64,000 nt of DNA from assembly GCF_000375525.1 (NCBI RefSeq), contig NZ_AQXC01000003.1, forward strand, positions 124,001 through 188,000. The letters run 5' to 3'. Under the pieces are notes generated by a model that saw only the letters and a list, made by a program, of their open reading frames with translations, made no database searches and had not been told where the DNA came from. Source of the stretch: Corynebacterium propinquum DSM 44285. Its GTDB lineage: Bacteria; Actinomycetota; Actinomycetes; Mycobacteriales; Mycobacteriaceae. This document shows, in pieces, positions 41,958 through 50,651 of this stretch (positions are counted from its first letter, which is position 1; each line of letters starts with the position of its first letter). Made by a program: the position numbers and the translations under genes.

Positions 41958-42788
41958 ATGAAACCAACATTCTCCAAGATCACCGCAACAGTGGCAGCGG
42001 CTGCCGCCGCCCTTAGCCTCAGCGCGTGCGCCGGTGGTGACGCCGACGACGAGAACACAATTAAGGTCGGCACCTCCCCTGGGCCATATTCAGAACTGTT
42101 CAAAGACGGCATCGCGCCGATTTTGAGCGATGAGGGCTACACCATCGATTACACGGACTTCTCTGAATTGCGCCAGGCCAACGTCGCATTAACGGAAGAC
42201 CGGGTTGACCTTAACGTCGACCAGCACATTGCTTATATGGACGTCTACAACAATGAAACTGGCTCGGACCTGATCAACCTGACCGACGTGCCTACGGTGA
42301 AAACCAAGATCTACTCGAAGTCCATTGACTCTCTCGACGGCGTCGACAAAGGCCAAACCGTGGCCATCCCACAAGATGGTTCTAACCAAACCCGCGCATT
42401 CCGTATCTTGGTTAAGCTCGGCTGGCTGACCATGAATGATGATGCCGACGAGAAGCTCCTCACCGTTAATGACATCAAGGACAACCCACACGACCTGAAA
42501 ATCCAACCGATGGATTCGGCCACGATCCCACGCGCCCTGGACGACGTTGATTGGGGCATCATCCCGGGTTCCATTTCCTATTCTTCCGGTGTGGACCCTG
42601 CGTTTGCCCTGGAAAGTGAAGATCTTAGCGACGACCTGATCTTGCAGGCAGTAACCACTGAAGATAAGAAAGATGCCAAGTGGGCACAGGCTGTCATCGA
42701 TGCATACAGGTCAGAAGAGTTCCTTGACTTCCTGGAGGGACAGAATGAGGACGACTACTGGTTCATCCCAGAGTCCCTCACCAAGTAA
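41958..42788 (+). CDS. metQ: MetQ: methionine-binding lipoprotein
   Basis: A 276-residue NlpA/MetQ-type substrate-binding protein. The signal sequence ends in the lipobox LSLSAC (Cys about residue 23), followed by an Asp/Gly-rich spacer, so it is lipid-anchored outside the membrane. The mature part has the family's GTSPGPYSELFKD start, DQHIAYMDVYN and TKIYSKSIDSLDGVDKGQTVAIPQDGSNQTRA. It captures methionine for MetNI. It is the first gene of metQNI. Confidence 0.93.
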   Translation: MKPTFSKITATVAAAAAALSLSACAGGDADDENTIKVGTSPGPYSELFKDGIAPILSDEGYTIDYTDFSELRQANVALTEDRVDLNVDQHIAYMDVYNNETGSDLINLTDVPTVKTKIYSKSIDSLDGVDKGQTVAIPQDGSNQTRAFRILVKLGWLTMNDDADEKLLTVNDIKDNPHDLKIQPMDSATIPRALDDVDWGIIPGSISYSSGVDPAFALESEDLSDDLILQAVTTEDKKDAKWAQAVIDAYRSEEFLDFLEGQNEDDYWFIPESLTK

Positions 42789-42818
42789 CGCTGCCACACT
42801 CTCACCCTAATTCCCGTC

Positions 42819-43877
42819 ATGGCTGAAGTATTATTTCGCGATTTACATAAAACATTCACCAGTAAATCTGGTGAGATCAAGGCGCTGCAAGACATCAACC
42901 TGGAAATACCATCTGGTTCGATCTTCGGGGTCGTCGGCACCAGTGGCGCTGGCAAGTCCACGCTGCTGCGCGCCATCAACGGCCTGGAAAAACCAACCAG
43001 CGGTACGGTGCGCGTACTCGACCAGGACCTTAGCGCACTGTCGAAAAAGCAGTTGCGTGGTCTGCGCAGCGAGGTCTCCATGGTCTTCCAGCATTTCAAC
43101 CTGCTAGAGACCCAAACGGTGGCGCAAAATGTCGCCATGCCGCTGGTACTCGCGAAAGCGAAAAAGCGTGAAATTGACCAGCGCGTCACCGAAGTCCTGG
43201 AGATGGTGGGGCTAGCAGAACGCGCCGATCACCTGCCCAAACAGTTATCTGGCGGGCAAAGGCAACGCGTCGGCATTGCCCGTGCGCTAGTGACCAATCC
43301 GAAGATCTTGTTGTGCGACGAACCTACGTCTGCACTGGACCCGTTGACCACCGGCCAGATCCTCGATCTGATCATGCGGGTCAACGAAAAGCTTGGGATC
43401 ACCGTCATCATCATTACCCACGAGATCGGCGTGATTGCCCGGATCGCCGACACCGTGGCGGTTATGGAAAACGGCCGGATCATCGAAAAAGGCTCGGTGA
43501 CGGAGGTTTTTGCACACCCGCAGCAGCCGCTCACGCGCCGGTTCGTGGAAAATGTTCTGCCGCATTCGCTTCCCGACGCCGTGCAAGAAGTGACCGACGA
43601 TGCCGGTTACGGGGCAGTCGTTCGCTTGGTTCACAGGCACGGTGCTGCGAAAGACCTGGTTAATCACCTGGTCAACAAAGGCATTTCTACCGATATCATT
43701 CACGCCTCCGATACCCTGCTGCGCTCGGGAACCGTCGGGACTCTGGTGCTGGGGCTCACGGTCCACAAGGCTGCGCACAAGACCACGGGCAACGATGCAC
43801 AGGCCTCCAGCCTGCTCGACGAGGCGGTGCGGTGGATGAATGAGCAAGCCGATATTGATGTGGAGGTAGTCGGCTAA
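42819..43877 (+). CDS. metN: MetN: methionine ABC transporter ATPase
   Basis: A 352-residue ABC ATPase. Walker A is GTSGAGKST, the Q-loop VFQHFNLLE, the signature LSGGQRQR, Walker B ILLCDEPTSALD and the H-loop IITHEIG. The C-terminal 100 residues are a NIL domain, the methionine-sensing domain that inhibits transport at high internal methionine. It starts 30 bp after metQ and its stop overlaps the metI start (TAATG). Confidence 0.95.
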   Translation: MAEVLFRDLHKTFTSKSGEIKALQDINLEIPSGSIFGVVGTSGAGKSTLLRAINGLEKPTSGTVRVLDQDLSALSKKQLRGLRSEVSMVFQHFNLLETQTVAQNVAMPLVLAKAKKREIDQRVTEVLEMVGLAERADHLPKQLSGGQRQRVGIARALVTNPKILLCDEPTSALDPLTTGQILDLIMRVNEKLGITVIIITHEIGVIARIADTVAVMENGRIIEKGSVTEVFAHPQQPLTRRFVENVLPHSLPDAVQEVTDDAGYGAVVRLVHRHGAAKDLVNHLVNKGISTDIIHASDTLLRSGTVGTLVLGLTVHKAAHKTTGNDAQASSLLDEAVRWMNEQADIDVEVVG

Positions 43878-44554
43878 TGGATATTACGCAGATCCTGGAT
43901 ACCAAGGTCACCCTGGAACAATATGCCGAGGCGGGCTGGCAAACCTTATACATGGTGGGATTTTCCCTGCTGTTGGGCACGCTGGGTGGTATCCCGTTGG
44001 GCATCATTTTGGTGCTGACCCGCCCACACGGTTTGTACCCGCAGCGCGTTCTTTTCCAGGTCACTAACTTCCTAGTGAATACGGTACGTTCGCTGCCTTT
44101 CGTGATTTTGATGGTGGCGATCATCCCGTTCACCCGCGCATTGGTAGGCACTTCGATTGGCATGACTGCCGCGCTCGTGCCGCTGACGGTCTTTATTGCG
44201 CCGTTCATGGCACGTCTCATCGAACAATCTGTGCTTGAGGTCAACGAAGGTATTTTGGAAGCCGCCGAATCCATGGGTGCATCCCTGTGGCAGACGATCC
44301 GCTACTTTTTACTGCCCGAAGCCAAAAGTTCGATCATTTTGGCGCTGACCACGTCGACAATCACCCTGATTTCCGCCACGGCTATGGCCGGCACCATCGG
44401 TGGTGGTGGTGTCGGTGACCTGGCGGTGTCCTATGGTTACCAGCAGTTCGATTCTGTAGCGATCATCCTCACCGTGATCATCTTGATCATCGTGGTGCAG
44501 GCGATCCAGGCGTTGGGCAATAAGCTCGCGCAGCGTGCTCGTAACGACGCCTAA
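43877..44554 (+). CDS. metI: MetI: methionine ABC transporter permease
   Basis: A 225-residue permease with five to six helices and the ABC permease EAA-like loop (LEAAESMGASLWQTIRYFLLPEA). It forms the membrane channel of the MetNI complex. The ATG overlaps the metN stop. It ends metQNI; just after it begins the decayed region. Confidence 0.94.
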   Translation: MDITQILDTKVTLEQYAEAGWQTLYMVGFSLLLGTLGGIPLGIILVLTRPHGLYPQRVLFQVTNFLVNTVRSLPFVILMVAIIPFTRALVGTSIGMTAALVPLTVFIAPFMARLIEQSVLEVNEGILEAAESMGASLWQTIRYFLLPEAKSSIILALTTSTITLISATAMAGTIGGGGVGDLAVSYGYQQFDSVAIILTVIILIIVVQAIQALGNKLAQRARNDA

Positions 44555-44586
44555 CCGCTCGCGGGGACAGCCGCGCAGATTCTGCC

Positions 44587-44705
44587 CTACCCAGCGATGT
44601 GCTCCGCAGCGCGCGAATCATCCGGCAGCAGCGCGCTTGCTTCACCGTGGGTGGTGATCACCAGCGCATCACGCGCACGCGAGGAAGCCACATACAGTGA
44701 AGTGC
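44587..44705 (-). pseudogene. C-terminal fragment of a UvrD-type helicase
   Basis: A 39-codon frame translating to SLYVASSRARDALVITTHGE... and ending HIAG, which matches the C-terminal motif VI region of UvrD/RecB-like helicases (LYVAxTRARDAL). The rest of the gene is missing: a stop and then AT-rich DNA follow upstream. It is a relic. Confidence 0.6.
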
Positions 44706-44738
44706 CCTAAGAATTATTACTGGGCATACCAAGGTATT

Positions 44739-45005
44739 TCAGTCCGGAGTTCTATAGTTTTGACGCGTATACCCTGAGGAAAATATCAAAGCTCCAAAAA
44801 GGAAAACACCGTACGGTATATACGATTTCACCATTACATATATCGCCAATCCGTAAAGAATAGATGACAAAATATACAGTGCTGGACTTAACCTATCTAT
44901 ACCATTTGAAAACAGCTGAAATATTTTTTTACAAAGGTTGCAAATGTTAGAAATAGGGAAAATATCGTCGTACAGAAAAGTGGTACAACGGGGAATATCA
45001 AGTAT
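44739..45005 (-). pseudogene. AT-rich hydrophobic frame without start codon
   Basis: An 88-codon open stretch in strongly AT-rich DNA with hydrophobic segments (SPALYILSSILYGLAIYVMV and PYGVFLFGALIFSSG). No ATG, GTG or TTG stands near its beginning, so it looks like the end of a membrane protein gene that has lost its front. Base composition is unlike the surroundings. No family recognised. Confidence 0.4.
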
Positions 45006-45052
45006 TCAAAGTTCCTTATTTTAATCCCAAAATCTAAAACTGCTCCTGCGGA

Positions 45053-45081
45053 CCACTCATCCCCGCATGCGCGGGGAAAAC
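45053..45081 (-). CRISPR. Lone type I-E CRISPR repeat
   Basis: A 29-base segment whose minus strand begins GTTTTCCCCGCGCATGCGG and ends GGATGAGTGG. It has the central hairpin CCCCGC/GCGGGG and the length of type I-E repeats. No second repeat follows at the distance expected for a 32-33-base spacer on either side, so it is a solitary relic. It directly abuts the truncated cas2. Confidence 0.65.
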
Positions 45082-45082
45082 A

Positions 45083-45397
45083 GCTGGACTACGCGGTGAC
45101 CTAACAAAATGGCTGACAGAGGTCAGCCCAGGGGTATTTGTCGGCACCCCGTCTGCACGCATCCGTGAACTGTTGTGGGCAAGAACAGTGGAACTTTGCA
45201 AAGACGGGCGTGCTCTACTAGTACAAGCAGCCAAGAATGAACAAGGAATGGAATTCCGTACTCACCGACATGATTGGGAGCCCACGGATTTCGATGGCCT
45301 CACCCTGTTTATGCGGCCCAAAACCCGAAAGCCCGGACCCCGCCGAACCAGTTGGAGCAATGCCCGACGACAGCGACGTTCCTATAAGCAGCATTAA
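45083..45397 (+). pseudogene. Type I-E cas2 (cas2e) lacking its 5' end
   Basis: The frame begins GLRGDLTKWLTEVSPGVFVG and continues with SARIRELLWARTVELCKDG, NEQGMEFRTHRHDWEPTDFDGLTLFMRP, the clear pattern of Cas2e. The first ten or so residues (the conserved start that ends in ACPxGLRG) are gone and the lone CRISPR repeat sits there instead. No normal start codon precedes the conserved part; a TTG at 45173 would give only the C-terminal 74 residues. No other cas gene is in the window. Confidence 0.75.
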
Positions 45398-45469
45398 CAA
45401 AAACGGACGCGCCGTCGACAGTCGACATTAAGTTCCCGCCTGCAGCATTTTGACGCAGATTTCTCGAAC

Positions 45470-47185
45470 CTAGTCCAGGATCTGCTCCCGCAGAATCGAC
45501 ATCGGGATCGAGCCATAGCTCAACGCCTCCGCGTGGAAATGCGGCACACTCATGCCCTGCTTAACAGCAGCATCGCGCAGATCCGACCACATACGCTGGC
45601 CCAACGCATACGACGGCGCCTGGCCCGGCCACCCCAGGTAGCGGTCCAGCTCAAACGAGAGCGTCGCCTCATCCAACGCGCAGTTATCGCGCAAGAAGTT
45701 CTTGGCGTAGCACACATCCCAATGGCCCGGACCATCCGGAACCTTCTTGCCCAGGTGCATACCAATATCCAGCACCACGCGAGCCGCACGCAGACGCTGC
45801 GCATCCAACATGCCCAGGCGGAAGCCCGGATCATCCATATAGCCCAGGTTCGCCATCAACTGCTCGGCATACAACGCCCAGCCCTCACCATGGCCGGAGT
45901 TCCAGCAGGCCACACGACGCCACAGGTTCAGGTTGTCCCGTTCCATCAGCGTCTGCCCCAACTGCAGGTGATGCCCCGGAACTCCTTCGTGGTACACCGT
46001 CGTCAATTCCTGCCAGGTGTGGAAGGTGGTGGTTTCCTTCGGCACCGACCACCACATGCGGCCTGGGCGCGCGAAATCATCCGACGGCGGGGTGTAGAAA
46101 ATACCGCCGGTGCCAGCCGGATCAATCTTGCACTCGATAGTGCGCACCGGCTCCGGAATATCAAACTCCGTGCCATGCAACGCGGTAACCGCGGCGTCGG
46201 CCTTCTCCTGCATCCACTCGACCAACGCGTCGGTGCCACGCAGCAGGTACTTCGGATCCTGATTCAGCCGACGGAAAACCTCGCGGCAATCCGTCTCGTC
46301 GTCGTAAATCTGCGCTGCGGTCTTGCTCTGCGCCTCGCTGATCTCCCGCAGCTGCTCTAGGCCCCACTGGTAGGCCTCATCCAAATCGACGCTATCGCCA
46401 ACGAACAACCGGGAAAAACGCTCGTAGCGCTCACGGCCCACCCCATCACGGGAGCTGGACTGCGGCACCACCTCCAGCGTCAACCAATCGGCAAACTCAC
46501 CAAACGCGGCTTTCGCTTCCTGCACCTCTTTACTGTGCGAATCCAGCCCCAGATCCTCCAACAGCGAACCCGGCTGCGCCAGATCCTCACACTGGTTCAC
46601 CACGGCATCCACCTGGCGATACTTCGGCGCATGCCCATGCGCGCAGGCATCCTTCAGCGATTCGCGGTACCCATCCAAGCTGTTGCGCACCAAGCTCAAA
46701 CGCGAACGCAGATTATCCAGATCCTCGGTGGACTCATTAGGCATAAGCACCAAGGTGTCGCGGATGGTCTGGACCGGCGAGGCAATATTGTTCAGCGCCG
46801 CCTCAGTCTCACCGGCATGGTGCAGGTCCAACTCCAACAGCAGCCGATCGCGCAGCACATTCGCGGTGACGTAATCGACTTCGTCGAAATCGTCGTCGTC
46901 ATCCGACTCATCGGTGGCTTCGTCGAGCGCATTGACGTCCTCGATCATCTCGCGGGTGCGGTCAGCGACAGCCTCGTAATACTCCGGGGAGAAATCCTCC
47001 AGCTTGTCGTCGTAGCCCGCGATGCCCCACGCAGTGGCGTCGGTGGGGGAAAGTTCTGCTAAGTCATAGACAAAATTCTCGCAGGAAGCATCCAGCAACG
47101 ACGGCGGACGCGGCTGGGTGCGGTCCTGGGTCCACTGCTGCCCGGCGCGGTTTTCGCGCACGTCTGCGGTCGGTTCGCTACTCAT
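45470..47185 (-). CDS. DUF885 protein (putative metallopeptidase-like)
   Basis: A 571-residue member of the DUF885 family. It carries the zinc-site-like TTVYHEGVPGHHLQLGQTLM and, further on, NSGHGEGWALYAEQLM, both hallmarks of the family and similar to the HExxH-plus-Glu layout of M3-like peptidases. Cytosolic, with no signal peptide. ATG 47185 is likely; TAGACT seven bases before it could be a -10 box for a leaderless mRNA, which is common in corynebacteria. GTG 47224 is the alternative. Substrate unknown. Confidence 0.85.
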   Translation of the reverse strand: MSSEPTADVRENRAGQQWTQDRTQPRPPSLLDASCENFVYDLAELSPTDATAWGIAGYDDKLEDFSPEYYEAVADRTREMIEDVNALDEATDESDDDDDFDEVDYVTANVLRDRLLLELDLHHAGETEAALNNIASPVQTIRDTLVLMPNESTEDLDNLRSRLSLVRNSLDGYRESLKDACAHGHAPKYRQVDAVVNQCEDLAQPGSLLEDLGLDSHSKEVQEAKAAFGEFADWLTLEVVPQSSSRDGVGRERYERFSRLFVGDSVDLDEAYQWGLEQLREISEAQSKTAAQIYDDETDCREVFRRLNQDPKYLLRGTDALVEWMQEKADAAVTALHGTEFDIPEPVRTIECKIDPAGTGGIFYTPPSDDFARPGRMWWSVPKETTTFHTWQELTTVYHEGVPGHHLQLGQTLMERDNLNLWRRVACWNSGHGEGWALYAEQLMANLGYMDDPGFRLGMLDAQRLRAARVVLDIGMHLGKKVPDGPGHWDVCYAKNFLRDNCALDEATLSFELDRYLGWPGQAPSYALGQRMWSDLRDAAVKQGMSVPHFHAEALSYGSIPMSILREQILD

Positions 47186-47354
47186 AGCAGGTGAGTCTAA
47201 ACCTAGTAGCCTGTAAGTTTCCACCCAGGTTGGTGTTAGTCATCCCACCGTATGACCTAGCAGCTCACCCATCGGTCAACCCGGCCGGGGCTTTGTGGTG
47301 TTTTCCCCTGGTCAGTAGGCGCTTGGCAGGGTGTTCATAGTATCCTGTAATGCC

Positions 47355-48590
47355 ATGGACGCACCCGGACAAGCTACTGGCAAAGCGACTGGTAAAGCTA
47401 CTGGCAACGCGGGCAACGCAGCCGAATCTTTCCCGCAACCCCAAGCATTCGGCCAACCTACCACCCCGGCTGCGAAATGCCTGTACGTGATCCGGCAGAA
47501 CTCGGTGATCAGCCGCGCGGACCTGATCACCGCCACTGGTTTGTCCCAACCGACGATCACCCGGGCCATTACTACTTTGTTGGCCGAAGGCTACGTCGTC
47601 GCGCGGGAGGATCTCGCCCGCTCACACGGCCGTGGCCGGCCCACCACCCCGGTGGAACTCGCCAAGCCGCAGTGGATGCTCGCGGGTATCGCGGTGGGCA
47701 CGAAAGAAACGTTCCTGTCGGTTTTCGATATCCGTGGCCGCACGATCCGCGAATCCACCATCGACACGCCCGTCGCACAGTTGAGCGAAAGCGATTTCAT
47801 TCAGCACATCATGGCTGGGTTGCACCGCCTGGTCACGGGCTTGGAGCACACGTTGTTGTCCGTGGGCGTGACAACATCCGGCCAGGTCAGCCGCGACGGT
47901 GTGGTCAGTGCGCCGAACCTGGGCTGGGAGCAGGTCGACGTCGCCGCCGCATTGCGTTATCAGTTCTCGGTGCCGGTGTCGGTCTCGTCGGCGGTGCCAG
48001 CAATCCTGGGTTCTGAGATGCAGGCCGGTGACCTATTAGTGACGGACGACGCCGACCGCACCCTGGTGCTGTTTGCCGACGACTCCCTCGGTGCCGCATT
48101 CACCAACACCCTGGGCGTGCACCCCATCGAAATCTTGCCGACGGTCAGCGATGACACGCTCGGGTTCGCGGAAGCCGCCCCGGAAAAATCGCTGATCACC
48201 AGCTCCATCCTGGCGCGTATCACGGAGAAATTCCCGGAGTTAGATCCCGCACCGGCCACCCTGGCGCAGGCCGTCGCACTGGCAGCCGACAACGAAGGCG
48301 TGCGGGAAATCCTGGATGCGCGCGCTAGTGCGTTGGCGCGGCTGACGGTGGATCTGGTGAAAAAGTACAGAATTTCCACCGTGGTGGTGGCTGGTTCGGC
48401 TTTTGTGGATGATTCACGTGCGCCGAAGCTCTTTGCCGCTACCGTGCGCGAGATCATGACCACCGCCAAAGCCCCGAAGATGCGCATGATCCCCACCCAC
48501 GAAGAAGTGGTGCGTTCGATTACGCGGGCAGCCGCACTGGATCAGATGCTGCGCGAGCCGCTGGATCTGGTGCCGAGCGATACAGAATAG
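47355..48590 (+). CDS. ROK-family-like transcriptional regulator
   Basis: A 411-residue protein with an N-terminal winged helix (about residues 45-100: SVISRADLITATGLSQPTITRAITTLLAEGYV, then SHGRGRPTTP) and a C-terminal ROK-type sugar-kinase fold (IAVGTKETFLSVFDIRG). The ROK zinc signature CxCGxxGCxE is absent; there is no second cysteine in the protein. The N-terminus holds three GxAT repeats. It probably represses sugar or carbon genes, but the effector may differ from classical ROK repressors. Neighbours give no clear target. Confidence 0.78.
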   Translation: MDAPGQATGKATGKATGNAGNAAESFPQPQAFGQPTTPAAKCLYVIRQNSVISRADLITATGLSQPTITRAITTLLAEGYVVAREDLARSHGRGRPTTPVELAKPQWMLAGIAVGTKETFLSVFDIRGRTIRESTIDTPVAQLSESDFIQHIMAGLHRLVTGLEHTLLSVGVTTSGQVSRDGVVSAPNLGWEQVDVAAALRYQFSVPVSVSSAVPAILGSEMQAGDLLVTDDADRTLVLFADDSLGAAFTNTLGVHPIEILPTVSDDTLGFAEAAPEKSLITSSILARITEKFPELDPAPATLAQAVALAADNEGVREILDARASALARLTVDLVKKYRISTVVVAGSAFVDDSRAPKLFAATVREIMTTAKAPKMRMIPTHEEVVRSITRAAALDQMLREPLDLVPSDTE

Positions 48591-48640
48591 GCCGGAGTGC
48601 GCAGCGTAGCCGCAGCGTCATCGCACGGCAGGCGGCTTTG

Positions 48641-49159
48641 CTAGCCGTTGATTTCCTTGTGCGCCGCGGCGGTCTCGACATATTTCGCGGCGTGCGGGAT
48701 GAACGCCTGGGATTCGTCGTCGGCAAGCTCCCGGCGCACCTTCGCAGCAACCCCGGCGGCCAAGGCTTTATCACCAATTTCGGCGCCTTCCAGCACCACC
48801 GCACCAGCGGCAATGAGCGAACCAGAACCGATCACGGAACGCGACAACAGCGCGGATTTCATGCCGATCAGCGTGCCATCCCCCACGTGCGCGCCGTGCA
48901 CCAGCGCCATGTGACCGATGGTGACGTCGTCGCCAAGCACGCAATCAGCGTCGGCGTCGACATGCAGCACCGAATTGTCCTGGATATTAGTGCGCGCACC
49001 GACCTTGATGCGGTTAACATCCGCGCGCAGCACACACCCGTAAAACACGGAGGCCTCCGGGCCGATCTCCACATCACCGATCAGGGTGGCATTCGGCGCG
49101 ATGAACGCAGACTCGTGCACGCGCGGGGTTTTGCCGTTAAAAGGAAGAATAAGTGCCAT
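48641..49159 (-). CDS. Gamma-class carbonic anhydrase-like protein
   Basis: A 172-residue left-handed beta-helix protein of hexapeptide repeats (NATLIGDVEIGPEASVFYGCVLRADVNRIKVG). The three zinc-binding histidines of the gamma class appear to be present (SVLHVD, TIGHMALVHGAHV). It has the length of the YrdA/PaaY/CaiE group. CO2 hydration is the expected activity, but many members of this subgroup have little, and one group member (PaaY) is a thioesterase. Divergent from nothing; convergent with the ROK regulator. Confidence 0.85.
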   Translation of the reverse strand: MALILPFNGKTPRVHESAFIAPNATLIGDVEIGPEASVFYGCVLRADVNRIKVGARTNIQDNSVLHVDADADCVLGDDVTIGHMALVHGAHVGDGTLIGMKSALLSRSVIGSGSLIAAGAVVLEGAEIGDKALAAGVAAKVRRELADDESQAFIPHAAKYVETAAAHKEING

Positions 49160-49223
49160 GCCACCATGCTAGTGGGGCTGGGCTTGCCGACGGCGTGCCG
49201 CCGCACGCCTGCCGACGGCATGT

Positions 49224-49844
49224 TTAACGTGAAACATTCTCCACGAGCTCGCAGAACTGTCCCACCCCCAGATACACCCGCGCGTGCATCCCGAGACCCG
49301 AAGCAGCCGCCAGGTGACCCTCGTTGGAGCTGATAAACATGGTTTCGCGGGCATTGGCGCCCATCGCGTCGACGGCGACTTCCAGCATGCGTTCGTCGGG
49401 AAGCGCCACCCCGATATCACCGGAAAGCACCAGCGCATGCAGCTCTTCCAGCTGCGGGTACTGGCGACGCAGGTTCTGCGACTGGCTCAAAGAACAATTC
49501 GCGGTACCACCGACGGTGATTCCAGCCCCCAGCAAACTATCGATGCAACCCCACACTTCCGCGTCCAACTGGCTGCGCGGGTGGGTATCAGCGGCGATGG
49601 CCTCTGCAATATCGCAGTCTTCCAGGCCCACGCGGGCGATCATCTGCTGCCAAAAGCGCTGGTCGCCGAGGTCGCCGCTGAAATATGCGGGGCGGAGCTC
49701 GCTGAAAACCTGCCAGAATTTTTGTGCCTGCGGGGCGGCTGGATCGTAAATACCGGCAGCGCGCAGCAATGCCTGGTCACGCCGCTCACGCGGAGTGTGC
49801 ACCAGCGTGCCTGGCAAATCCACCAGCAGTTTCATCTGTGCCAT
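49224..49844 (-). CDS. HAD-superfamily-like protein with altered motif I
   Basis: A 206-residue HAD-like protein. The N-terminus reads MAQMKLLVDLPGTLVHTP, where HAD motif I is normally DxDGT; here Asp9 is kept but the second Asp is Pro11. Motif IV is weakly visible as ISSNEGHLAAASGLG. Phosphatases of the family need the second Asp as acid/base, so this protein may not be a phosphatase. I chose ATG 49844; the longer frame to 50141 has no family features. Followed by a membrane protein gene on the same strand. Confidence 0.65.
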   Translation of the reverse strand: MAQMKLLVDLPGTLVHTPRERRDQALLRAAGIYDPAAPQAQKFWQVFSELRPAYFSGDLGDQRFWQQMIARVGLEDCDIAEAIAADTHPRSQLDAEVWGCIDSLLGAGITVGGTANCSLSQSQNLRRQYPQLEELHALVLSGDIGVALPDERMLEVAVDAMGANARETMFISSNEGHLAAASGLGMHARVYLGVGQFCELVENVSR

Positions 49845-49885
49845 GCCCGCCCAGTATAGAGCGGGAAGAAAACACGTGCCGCAGA

Positions 49886-50395
49886 TTATGCGGGCGTATG
49901 TGGGGATACGGCTGCTACTTGTGCGGGTGAATCTTGCAAGCGGCGGTTCCATACCGGGTTCGCACCAGGCATAAACCAGATCAACACTCCGGAGATCGCA
50001 GCAATGACCACCCCGCCAATCACGGAATAATCGTGCGGGATCCACCAGAAGCCAGCCATGGCCATCGCGATGATCACCAACCAAATCAGCGGAATATACA
50101 GGTGCAAATTCAGCCGACTGGCGGTGCGGTATTCGCTCCAATCTTCAGCTGGGAAGCGATTTTTAGCTTCTGCCCGGATGCGCCGCGCCGTTTTTTGTGA
50201 TTGCACCACGACGGCGAACAGTGTCAGAGCCAAGCCGACACCAGCAATGATCAATTCCCCGTTCACACACCCGTAGATCAGCACCATACAAGCAACTACT
50301 AAGGACACTCTTTCCACACCATTGAGGGGTAAACCATTAGTAGGGTTCACATCGGGATACAGACTGCGAAAAGGGCTGGCAGCGGGGGAATTCAT
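49886..50395 (-). CDS. Membrane protein with four helices, unknown
   Basis: A 169-residue protein with two hydrophobic hairpins (VSLVVACMVLIYGCVNGELIIAGVGLALTLFAVVV and LYIPLIWLVIIAMAMAGFWWI, then IGGVVIAAISGVLIWFM). The stretch between them is basic and charged (SQKTARRIRAEAKNRFPAEDW). ATG 50395 has AGGAG six bases upstream. No family recognised; it is divergent from htaA across a DtxR-like box. Confidence 0.65.
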   Translation of the reverse strand: MNSPAASPFRSLYPDVNPTNGLPLNGVERVSLVVACMVLIYGCVNGELIIAGVGLALTLFAVVVQSQKTARRIRAEAKNRFPAEDWSEYRTASRLNLHLYIPLIWLVIIAMAMAGFWWIPHDYSVIGGVVIAAISGVLIWFMPGANPVWNRRLQDSPAQVAAVSPHTPA

Positions 50396-50432
50396 GCTTT
50401 TCTCCTGGATAAAACGCAACAACGAGAACAAT

Positions 50433-50451
50433 TAGTTTTAGCCTAGCCTAT
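50433..50451. promoter_or_regulatory. DtxR-like iron box upstream of htaA
   Basis: TAGTTTTAGCCTAGCCTAT matches the corynebacterial DtxR consensus TTAGGTTAGCCTAACCTAA at about 13 of 19 positions, with a good right half. It lies 201 bp before htaA and 38 bp before the divergent membrane protein gene. Confidence 0.5.
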
Positions 50452-50651
50452 TATTTCTTAGGCTTTCCAGGTATTCTGCAGATACGCAAATTTCGGGCGC
50501 CTCCTCCAGGGCAATTCCTGCAGGAAAAACCCGCATTTCCCGCCGTTTTATCGCCGCGTCTTTCCACCGCCGCCTGCGCACACATCCCGCACAGGCCCGC
50601 ACGGGCCCGGAAAAGACCTGAAAGACACCTGTATGAGGTTAGGAGTCCATA

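Noticed and set aside
45173-45397. Independent small gene starting at TTG 45173
   Set aside because: The conserved Cas2e sequence extends upstream of this TTG, so the frame is a cas2 remnant, not a new gene.
45533-46360. Plus-strand frame opposite the DUF885 gene
   Set aside because: Arg/His-rich shadow frame without features.
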